Below, piece after piece: positions 1-5,333 of a stretch of DNA of 8,010 nucleotides (positions are counted from its first letter, which is position 1; each line of letters starts with the position of its first letter). The stretch lies in assembly GCA_000435535.1 (NCBI GenBank), contig FR884490.1, forward strand, positions 1 to 8,010. Direction: 5' to 3'. This stretch comes from Clostridium sp. CAG:575. Its GTDB lineage: Bacteria; Bacillota; Clostridia; TANB77; CAG-508. The position numbers were made by a program, and so were the translations under genes. Under the pieces are notes generated by a model that saw only the letters and a program-made list of their open reading frames with translations, did no database searches and was not told the origin of the DNA.

Positions 1-56
1 TATTATACAAAAATACTATTTTTAATTAAAAAATTTTAAAATAATATTTTTTTTTG

Positions 57-85
57 GTATATACTATTATTAATAGAACTTATAT
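57..85 (+). promoter_or_regulatory. Weak candidate sporulation (sigma-G/F-type) promoter
   Basis: GTATA at 57-61 fits the sigma-G/sigma-F -35 pattern (G-H-A-T-R), and 17 bp downstream CTTATAT at 79-85 only partly fits a sigma-G -10 (about 4 of 7 positions). A forespore promoter is expected for a spore DNA-binding protein gene, and this guided the search, so the match is weak evidence. The rest of 1-114 is nearly pure A+T, and I see no other feature there. Confidence 0.25.
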
Positions 86-114
86 TTAAGTTTTATTAGA
101 ATTAGGAGGATGTT

Positions 115-297
115 ATGTCTAGAAATAGTAAATTAATATCTGAAAATTTAAGAGAAGAAATTGCTAAAGAATTAGGTGTTTATGAACAAGTAAAAAAAGA
201 CGGTGGAAGTTGGGCTGGTGTTTCTTCAAGAGATTGTGGGAACATTGTTACAAAGGCTATTGAAATAGCAAACCGTTCAGTTGAAAACAATAAGTAG
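115..297 (+). CDS. sspF: Small acid-soluble spore protein, alpha/beta type (SspF-like)
   Basis: This 60-residue protein resembles alpha/beta-type small acid-soluble spore proteins, which coat forespore DNA, protect it from UV and chemical damage, and are degraded at germination. The closest remembered relative is B. subtilis SspF (about 61 aa). Seen here: EEIAKELGVYEQV at residues 14-26, which holds the Glu-Ile-Ala context where the germination protease GPR normally cuts, then a Gly/Trp turn at 30-35, then SSRDCGNIV at 37-45 and the helix TKAIEIANRSV, corresponding to the second DNA-binding helix. The start is set by AGGAGG at 104-109, five bases before the ATG. The gene is monocistronic and has its own terminator. 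Unusual are the Cys at residue 41 and the absence of the Gly-Gly that follows this motif in major family members; SspF-type proteins lack it too. Expression should be forespore-specific (inference). Confidence 0.88.
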   Translation: MSRNSKLISENLREEIAKELGVYEQVKKDGGSWAGVSSRDCGNIVTKAIEIANRSVENNK

Positions 298-306
298 TTT
301 CTAAAT

Positions 307-351
307 AAAAAAGTTATAAGAAAGATATATTGCTTTCTTATGACTTTTTTT
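307..351 (+). terminator. Rho-independent terminator of the spore protein gene
   Basis: The arm at 307-324 pairs with 333-350 over 18 bp, with a single U-G wobble at T314, around an 8-base loop (325-332). The stem is flanked by A and T runs (six A on the left, seven T on the right), so it could work on both strands. It begins nine bases after the stop codon. Confidence 0.88.
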
Positions 352-363
352 ATAATATTATAA

Positions 364-392
364 TTGCAAAAATAAAAAAAAAAGCATATAAT
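364..392 (+). promoter_or_regulatory. Candidate sigma-A promoter for murF-ddl
   Basis: TTGCAA at 364-369 (4 of 6 to TTGACA) lies exactly 17 bp before TATAAT at 387-392, which is a perfect -10. Transcription would begin near 398-400, leaving a leader of about 40 nt. Other TATAAT words occur at 351-356 and 359-364 but lack a well-spaced -35. In such A+T-rich DNA a -10 match alone is weak; the exact spacing raises the call. Confidence 0.5.
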
Positions 393-421
393 CTATAAAG
401 TTAAAAACTGATAAAATCAGA

Positions 422-426
422 AAGGA
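422..426 (+). promoter_or_regulatory. Ribosome binding site that decides the murF-ddl start
   Basis: AAGGA at 422-426 abuts the ATG at 427 with no spacer, so it cannot serve that codon. It lies 12 bases before the ATG at 439, which is long but workable. The start at 439 also leaves [15 protein letters not shown], the usual beginning of MurF proteins. Confidence 0.55.
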
Positions 427-438
427 ATGAAATTTAGA

Positions 439-2880
439 ATGAATAAACTAACAATAAAAAATATTGTTGATGCAACAAAAGGCAATTTGATAATAGGGAA
501 AAAAGAGCAGGAATTTGAAAAAATATGTAGAGATACAAGATTAATAAATGAAGGAGATGTATATGTAGGAATAAAAGGGGAAAACTTTGATGGAAATACT
601 TTATGGAAGAAAGCATTTGAAAACGGAGCAAGTGCAGTTATAGTTCAAGATGTCGATTTTTCTAAGGAAGACTTAGAAAAGTATAGTGATAAAAACATAA
701 TAAAAGTAGATAATACAGTAGAAGCAATATCTGATATAGCAAGATATAAAAGAGAATTATATGGAAAAGATTTTCCTGTTATTGGGGTAACAGGAAGTGT
801 AGGCAAAACAAGTACAAAAGATATAATTAGCAATGTTGTTGCCCAAAAATATAAGACTTTAAAGACGCAAGGAAATAGTAATAATAGTATAGGATTACCA
901 TTTACACTTTTTAATTTGGATGACCATGAAGCGGCTGTTATAGAGATGGGAATGAATCAGTTTGGAGAAATTGAAAATTTGACCAAAATAGCAGAACCAA
1001 CAATAGCAGTTATTACAAATGTGGGAACTTCACATATTGGTAACTTGGGTTCAAGAGAGGGAATACTAAAAGCAAAATTAGAAATATTAGAAGGAATGAA
1101 TAAAAAGATTCTTGTAATAAATAATGATAATGATATGTTACATAAATATTATTTAGGAAAGCCAGAAGATGTTGAAATACATACATTTGGAATTGAGAAT
1201 AAATCAGACATAATGGCAGAAGAGATTAAATTAAAAGAAAATAGCAGTGAATTTATATGCAACTTAAATGGAAAGAAATTTAAAGTAACAGTTCCTGTAG
1301 GAGGAATACATTTTGTATATAATGCTTTATGTGCTATTACAGTTGGAAATTTGTTGGATTTGAGTGTTGAACAAATGATTAATGGAATTCAAACATTTGA
1401 ATTAACTAAAAAAAGGATGGATATTACAAATTTAAAAAATGGTGTAACAATTATAAATGATAGTTATAATGCAAGTTTTGAATCAATGCAAGCATCTTTA
1501 AAATATTTGTCAGGATTGAATAATAAGAGAAAAATTGCTGTTTTAGGAGATATGTTTGAATTAGGAGAGTTTTCGAAAGAACTTCATGAAAAAGTTGGAA
1601 AAGAAGTGGTAAAAAATAAAATTGATTTATTAATTTGTTCAGGAGAAAATTCAAAATTTATCGTGGAAAGTGCTAAAAGAGAAGGAATGCAAGAAAATAA
1701 TATTTTTTATTTTGATAGTAGAGAAAAAATAGCAGAATTTATTAAAGAAAATTGGCAAAGTGGTGATGCTATACTATTTAAAGCATCAAATGGAATGAAA
1801 TTTTTTGAAATTGTTGAAGAACTTATAGCAAGTGAAAGAATTAAATTAGGAGTTATATGTGGTGGAATGTCAACAGAAAATGAAGTATCATGTGTTTCTG
1901 CTGAATCAGTTATAGCAAATTTAGATAAGAATAAATATGAAATTTATCCAATTTTTATAGATAAAGACGGAAAATGGTATACTATAGCAAACATTGAAAA
2001 GAATGAAAAATTTGGAACAAAAATAAATGGAAAACAACCAATGGAAAATATAGTAGAATATTTAAAAACATTAGATGTAATTTTTCCAGTATTACACGGA
2101 TTATATGGAGAAGATGGAACAATTCAAGGACTATTTGAATTATTGAAAATACCATATGTTGGTTGTAAAGTTTTAGCTTCAACAGTTGGAATGGATAAAG
2201 TTTACACAAAAGTTATATTCGAAAAGGCGGGAATAAAACAAGCTAATTATGTGTATATAAGAAAGTATAATGATAAATTTATATATGTTGATAAATTTTT
2301 TAATGAAAAAATAATGACAGTAGAAGATGTTGCAAAAATTTCAATAAAAGAATTAAAATTTCCTATGTTTGTAAAACCATCAAATTCAGGTTCAAGTGTA
2401 GGAATTACAAAAGCAAATTCAATTGAAGAATTGGTAGATGCTATAAAAGAAGCTGCAAAATATGATAATAAAATATTAATAGAACAAGGTATTGTTGGAA
2501 AAGAAGTAGAGTGTGCAGTTTTAGGAAATGAAGATGTTATAAGTTCTTGTGTTGGAGAAATTTTAGCTGCTGATGAATTTTATAGTTATGATGCTAAATA
2601 TAATAACCAAGAATCAAAAACATTGATACCAGCTAATATAGCTAAAGAAAAATCTGATGAAATTAAAAGACTTGCAGTTAAAGCTTTTAAGGCTATTGAT
2701 GGAAAAGGATTATCAAGAATTGATTTCTTTGTTGAAGATGGAACTGAACAAGTATATATAAATGAAATAAATACAATGCCAGGTTTTACAGATATTAGTA
2801 TGTATCCTAAACTTTTTGGAAATGAAGGGATTTCATATTCTGAATTATTAGATAAATTAATAGAATTGGCAAGTTTATAG
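439..2880 (+). CDS. murF-ddl: MurF-Ddl fusion: UDP-MurNAc-tripeptide--D-Ala-D-Ala ligase fused to D-Ala--D-Ala ligase
   Basis: This is a bifunctional cytoplasmic peptidoglycan precursor enzyme. The Ddl half joins two D-alanines using ATP, and the MurF half ligates that dipeptide to UDP-MurNAc-tripeptide. Residue numbers count from the alternative ATG at 427; subtract 4 for the chosen start. MurF spans about 5-467: substrate-binding domain, Mur-ligase P-loop [11 protein letters not shown] at 120-130, [11 protein letters not shown] from 173, TNVGTSHIG at 197-205, NDSYNAS at 344-350 and LGDMFELG at 373-380. Ddl spans about 471-817: [10 protein letters not shown] at 479-488, HGLYGEDGT at 557-565, the ATP-grasp loop [10 protein letters not shown] at 650-659, SYDAKY near 720-725 and EINTMPGFT at 780-788. 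The Tyr in FYSYDAKY is typical of D-Ala-D-Ala rather than D-Ala-D-Lac ligases. Both halves are full length with all core motifs, joined without a linker. The junction is in one frame, with no internal stop. The start at 427 is possible but has no spaced ribosome binding site. Confidence 0.95.
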   Translation: MNKLTIKNIVDATKGNLIIGKKEQEFEKICRDTRLINEGDVYVGIKGENFDGNTLWKKAFENGASAVIVQDVDFSKEDLEKYSDKNIIKVDNTVEAISDIARYKRELYGKDFPVIGVTGSVGKTSTKDIISNVVAQKYKTLKTQGNSNNSIGLPFTLFNLDDHEAAVIEMGMNQFGEIENLTKIAEPTIAVITNVGTSHIGNLGSREGILKAKLEILEGMNKKILVINNDNDMLHKYYLGKPEDVEIHTFGIENKSDIMAEEIKLKENSSEFICNLNGKKFKVTVPVGGIHFVYNALCAITVGNLLDLSVEQMINGIQTFELTKKRMDITNLKNGVTIINDSYNASFESMQASLKYLSGLNNKRKIAVLGDMFELGEFSKELHEKVGKEVVKNKIDLLICSGENSKFIVESAKREGMQENNIFYFDSREKIAEFIKENWQSGDAILFKASNGMKFFEIVEELIASERIKLGVICGGMSTENEVSCVSAESVIANLDKNKYEIYPIFIDKDGKWYTIANIEKNEKFGTKINGKQPMENIVEYLKTLDVIFPVLHGLYGEDGTIQGLFELLKIPYVGCKVLASTVGMDKVYTKVIFEKAGIKQANYVYIRKYNDKFIYVDKFFNEKIMTVEDVAKISIKELKFPMFVKPSNSGSSVGITKANSIEELVDAIKEAAKYDNKILIEQGIVGKEVECAVLGNEDVISSCVGEILAADEFYSYDAKYNNQESKTLIPANIAKEKSDEIKRLAVKAFKAIDGKGLSRIDFFVEDGTEQVYINEINTMPGFTDISMYPKLFGNEGISYSELLDKLIELASL

Positions 2881-2924
2881 ACTTAATTATATAATTGTGA
2901 ATGTTTGTAATATATAATTTTGTA

Positions 2925-2968
2925 AAAATGAAAAAAATCCATTAAATATATGGATTTTTTTTCATTTT
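2925..2968. terminator. Long A/T-rich hairpin terminator, probably bidirectional
   Basis: The arm at 2925-2942 (A4-TG-A7-TCCAT) is the reverse complement of 2950-2968 (ATGGA-T8-CA-T4) apart from one bulged T, with a loop of about 7 bases. A and T tracts lie in the arms, so termination could occur from either direction. It starts 45 bases after the murF-ddl stop and ends just before the promoter of the next gene. Confidence 0.8.
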
Positions 2969-2969
2969 G

Positions 2970-2978
2970 TGTTATAAT
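2970..2978 (+). promoter_or_regulatory. Extended -10 promoter of the J-protein gene
   Basis: TGT-TATAAT at 2970-2978 is a perfect -10 preceded by the TGN extension. The -35 position, about 2950-2955, falls inside the right arm of the preceding terminator and does not resemble TTGACA, which is tolerated in extended -10 promoters. Transcription would start near 2985, giving a leader of about 23 nt carrying AGGAGG. Confidence 0.55.
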
Positions 2979-3007
2979 AAATCTACCTAATTTTAGGAGG
3001 ATGTCAG

Positions 3008-3871
3008 ATGATTTATAAAGATTATTATAAAATACTAGGGCTAGAAACTAGTAGGGTAACAATAGATGAAATAAAATCAGCATATAGAGCGGCAGCTAAG
3101 AAATATCATCCAGATTTAAATGTTGGAGATAATTTAGCTGAAGAAAGAATTAAAGATATAAATGAAGCATATAGAGTATTATCTACTCCAGCACAAAAAA
3201 GAAAATTTGATAGAGTTTGGAATTCTAAAAATAATGTAAAACAGTATCAAAAAATAAAGGGAAAAAATATTTTTAGTATGTTTCTTGGAAATATAGATGA
3301 AGAGGAAAAAAATATTAAAATTAAGAAAGATTCTGTTAGAGGGGAAGATATTGAAACAGAAATTAATGTAAGTCTAGAAGAAGCATTTTATGGAGCAGAT
3401 AAAAAAATTTCTCTAAGAACTATAGAAGGAAAAATGAAAACATTTTCAGTTAAAATTCCAGAAGGAATTAGAAATGGTGAGAAGATACGTCTAATAGGAC
3501 AAGGAAAAGCTGGAAAAAATGGTGGAAAAAATGGAGATTTATTTATAAAAATAAATATTGAAGAAAATAAGATATTTAAACTTTTTGGAAGTGATTTACA
3601 TACAGATTTATTACTTACTCCTTGGGAAGCAGCACTGGGTACAAGAGTCAGTCTAAAGACAATTGATGATGAAACAAAAATATATATACCACAAGGAATT
3701 CAAAGTGGCGAGAAATTAAAAATACCAAACAAGGGATATAAAAATTCTAATGGAACTAGAGGAGATTTGGTTGCAGAAGTAAAAATAATGGTTCCAAAAA
3801 AATTAGAATTAGACGAAAAAGAGATGTTTGAAAAATTAAGAGAAATGTCAAGATTTAATCCTAGAAGTTAA
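3008..3871 (+). CDS. DnaJ-family co-chaperone without zinc finger (CbpA-like)
   Basis: This 287-residue cytoplasmic J-protein is expected to stimulate the ATPase of DnaK (Hsp70) and deliver unfolded clients. The J domain covers about residues 4-71, with YKILGL at 7-12, the essential HPD at 34-36, and a helix III-IV region ending in KRKFDRVW. Residues 72-112 are a Lys-rich charged linker. They replace the Gly/Phe-rich segment of classical DnaJ, and there are no CxxCxGxG repeats, so this is a type II protein. C-terminal substrate-binding domain I starts at about 113 (EDIETEINVSLEEAFYGADKKISL) and domain II at about 190, ending in VPKKLELDEKE. AGGAGG at 2995-3000 is seven bases before the ATG at 3008. 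An ATG at 3001 opens only a five-codon frame. No dnaK, grpE or hrcA and no CIRCE operator are nearby, so this is not the canonical heat-shock copy. Confidence 0.93.
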   Translation: MIYKDYYKILGLETSRVTIDEIKSAYRAAAKKYHPDLNVGDNLAEERIKDINEAYRVLSTPAQKRKFDRVWNSKNNVKQYQKIKGKNIFSMFLGNIDEEEKNIKIKKDSVRGEDIETEINVSLEEAFYGADKKISLRTIEGKMKTFSVKIPEGIRNGEKIRLIGQGKAGKNGGKNGDLFIKINIEENKIFKLFGSDLHTDLLLTPWEAALGTRVSLKTIDDETKIYIPQGIQSGEKLKIPNKGYKNSNGTRGDLVAEVKIMVPKKLELDEKEMFEKLREMSRFNPRS

Positions 3872-3899
3872 CAAAAATAGATTATTTACATAATTTTTA

Positions 3900-3928
3900 T
3901 TGACAAAATGTTGATTTTTAGCTATAAT
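3900..3928 (+). promoter_or_regulatory. Perfect-consensus sigma-A promoter of the three-gene operon
   Basis: TTGACA at 3900-3905 and TATAAT at 3923-3928 are both 6 of 6 matches and are separated by exactly 17 bp. Transcription should begin near 3934-3936, leaving a leader of about 50 nt. Such an ideal housekeeping promoter suggests strong transcription during growth unless a repressor acts. I see no convincing operator palindrome over it. Confidence 0.85.
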
Positions 3929-3955
3929 TAAATATGTAGTGAAACAAAAGATGAA

Positions 3956-3973
3956 CTATGGATTGAATCATAG
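3956..3973 (+). other. Small inverted repeat in the operon leader
   Basis: CTATG at 3956-3960 is the reverse complement of CATAG at 3969-3973, with an 8-base spacer. In RNA this would be a weak 5-bp hairpin lying just before the ribosome binding site GAGGTG (3978-3983). It has no T-run, so it is not a terminator. It could be chance in this base composition. Confidence 0.2.
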
Positions 3974-3985
3974 AAATGAGGTGCA

Positions 3986-4507
3986 ATGATGGATAATATA
4001 CAAGGAAAACATTTTAGTATAACAGATCCAAAAGGTGTAAACACTGTAATATATCAAGTAAACAAAACAGAAAAAGAATTTTTAAAAGAATATCCTAAAT
4101 ACACAGTAGAAAGATTAGAACATACAGATGAAATAAGAGGGAATTTTAATAGAAAAACTTTTTATGTAGAGAATCCTGCTAAAGATGGAAATAGATTAGT
4201 AATTTTATCTTTTGGACAGGATAAAGTAGTTATTAATACAGGTTTATTATTAGGTGATGAAGTAAGAATAACAAAGAAACCAACACCTTTTAAATTTACT
4301 ACATTATACTCAGAAGATGAAAAAGAATATAAAGAATTTTCATATACTCCTAATTTAAAGAGGTCTATATCTATTATTGACCCTGAAACAACAGAGGAAA
4401 TTAAACCAACTTTATATTTTGATGAAAATACAAACGAAGTAAAAGGAAAATGTAAGTTGAAACCATACAAATCTTATTTTGCATTTGAAATAAGAGATAG
4501 TGATTAA
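3986..4507 (+). CDS. Unrecognised 173-aa soluble protein, first gene of the VirD4-like operon
   Basis: I do not recognise this family. The protein is hydrophilic, has no signal peptide or membrane segment, and has a single Cys (156). Alternating hydrophobic residues suggest a mostly beta structure: TVIYQV (20-25), KTFYVENP (57-64), LVILSF (71-76), KVVINTGLLLGDEVRI (80-95), SISIID (127-132), PTLYFD (141-146) and KSYFAFEIRD (162-171). The stretch LLLGDEVRITKKPTPFKFTTLY might be a small barrel-like binding fold, but this is a guess. Translation starts at ATG 3986 or the adjacent ATG 3989. GAGGTG at 3978-3983 is 2 bases from the first and 5 from the second, so 3989 is slightly favoured. The next gene begins 14 bases after the stop, and its AGGAGG overlaps the TAA. 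The position before a coupling ATPase suggests a partner or substrate adaptor (inference). Confidence 0.8.
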   Translation: MMDNIQGKHFSITDPKGVNTVIYQVNKTEKEFLKEYPKYTVERLEHTDEIRGNFNRKTFYVENPAKDGNRLVILSFGQDKVVINTGLLLGDEVRITKKPTPFKFTTLYSEDEKEYKEFSYTPNLKRSISIIDPETTEEIKPTLYFDENTNEVKGKCKLKPYKSYFAFEIRDSD

Positions 4508-4521
4508 GGAGGAGAAGCCGA

Positions 4522-4830
4522 ATGGCAAAACAAAAATCAAAGATTATAAAATATAGACCCGCTGGGAAAAATGACACATTTACTATCGTGGGTACAGATA
4601 TTAATAACATTGTAGAAAAAGAAAAATTTGTTATGAAGGCATCTGAAAAAGGTGTTAGAATGGAAGTTTTAAGTACAGAATTAACAGAAAATATGGTAAT
4701 AAAAGCAGAAAACAATGAAAATGTAATTAACTTTACAGACAGAAAATCAAAAATGGAAGCTAAAAAGAAAGTTGTTGATTTTGAAAGCAAAAAAGCAGAA
4801 AAAGACCAAGATGGTAGAGATGCAATTTAA
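4522..4830 (+). CDS. Unrecognised 102-aa charged protein, second gene of the VirD4-like operon
   Basis: I do not recognise this family. The protein has no Cys, no signal peptide and no membrane segment. Residues 1-68 look like a small ordered domain (IIKYRPAG, TFTIVGTDINNIVEKEKFVMKA, then VRMEVLSTELTENMVIKA). Residues 69-102 are very rich in Lys, Glu and Asp, probably a helical or disordered tail with capacity to bind nucleic acid or a partner. The start is clear: AGGAGG at 4507-4512 overlaps the previous stop and lies nine bases before the ATG. The gap to the next gene is 26 bases. In conjugative elements of Bacillota a small accessory protein such as PcfB often precedes the coupling ATPase, but I see no motif that lets me assign this protein to that family. 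Confidence 0.78.
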   Translation: MAKQKSKIIKYRPAGKNDTFTIVGTDINNIVEKEKFVMKASEKGVRMEVLSTELTENMVIKAENNENVINFTDRKSKMEAKKKVVDFESKKAEKDQDGRDAI

Positions 4831-4856
4831 TTACTAAAGATAGTAGGTGATTTTTA

Positions 4857-5333
4857 ATGAATTACAAAATTGAAGGAGCAATAAAAAGAAATAAAAGTAA
4901 ATTTATTATTTGTGCAGTACTATGGCTAATTTTGGTCATAGTACTTGTTGCACCATTAGCATATAGTTCTTTTCAAGTAAAACAAGGAGCTTCATTAGAA
5001 ATTTTTATAGAAACTTTTGTAAATGGTATTACAAATCCATTTGTAACTTTTACAAATATTTTTGTGCAAGGTGCAACTAGTAACTTTATTTCTATATTAA
5101 TTGTGTTTACAATTTTTTATATGATATTCTTTTTTATAGGTTTTTTTAAATCAGCACCAAAAAATGAATATTCAGATATTGAGCATGGTTCTAGTGATTG
5201 GAGTCAAAGAGGAGAACAATATAGAATTTTAAGTAAAAATAAAGGAATAATATTAGCAGAAGACAATTATTTACCATTAGATAAAAGAGGAAATGTCAAT
5301 GTACTAGTAGTTGGACGGTTCAGGTTCAGGTAA
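4857..5333 (+). pseudogene. VirD4/TraG-like coupling protein, membrane-anchor part (frameshifted 5' portion)
   Basis: This is the amino-terminal part of a VirD4/TraG-type coupling protein, interrupted by a frameshift. Residues 1-15 are Lys-rich and cytoplasmic. Membrane segment 1 spans about 16-36, an outside loop 37-76, and membrane segment 2 about 77-98. Residues 99-153 are cytoplasmic and include IEHGSSDW (108-115) and ILSKNKGIILAEDNYLPLD, the lead-in to the nucleotide-binding domain in Gram-positive VirD4 proteins. LNVLVVG-type sequence (NVNVLVVG, 146-153) should run straight into Walker A, but the frame then reads RFRFR and stops at 5331. Removing one base (C5316 or its neighbour A5315) rejoins it to the following frame as GGSGSGKS, giving a 672-residue protein. 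AGGTGA at 4845-4850 lies six bases before the ATG. If the shift is a sequencing error, this and the next entry are one intact gene. Confidence 0.85.
5310..5333 (+). other. Frameshift site inside the Walker A motif
   Basis: Frame 1 reads GTT GGA CGG TTC AGG and ends at TAA 5331-5333. Frame 2 reads GGT TCA GGT TCA GGT AAA TCT from 5317. Skipping C5316 gives VGGSGSGKS, the standard VirD4/TraG P-loop. There is no homopolymer, no slippery heptamer and no Shine-Dalgarno-like stimulator just upstream, which argues for an inserted base (mutation or assembly error) over programmed frameshifting. Confidence 0.85.

Noticed and set aside
1..60. A/T inverted repeat near 10-24 as a terminator of an upstream gene
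   Set aside because: The stem is about six A-T pairs with no G-C pair and is expected by chance in this composition.
434..2209. Several minus-strand open frames of 60-75 codons within murF-ddl
   Set aside because: They are shadows of a clearly conserved gene and have low-complexity hydrophobic translations.
3872..3899. Terminator between the J-protein gene and the VirD4-like operon
   Set aside because: Only a broken A/T pairing (AAAAAT with ATTTTT type) can be drawn, so I cannot support it; some read-through is possible.
4401..4790. Minus-strand open frame of 129 codons across the two small operon genes
   Set aside because: It lies antisense to genes with good ribosome binding sites, spans the junction between them, and its Phe/Leu/Ser-rich translation is typical of the complement of A-rich coding DNA.
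5310..5320. Programmed +1 frameshift like that of prfB
   Set aside because: There is no upstream Shine-Dalgarno-like stimulator, no stop codon at the shift site and poor re-pairing for the P-site tRNA. It remains only as a remote option in the findings.
5311..5333. TTG at 5311 as a genuine independent start for the ATPase part
   Set aside because: No ribosome binding site lies at a proper distance, and it would start in the middle of a conserved beta-strand and P-loop. A rejoined frame from 4857 explains the sequence better.
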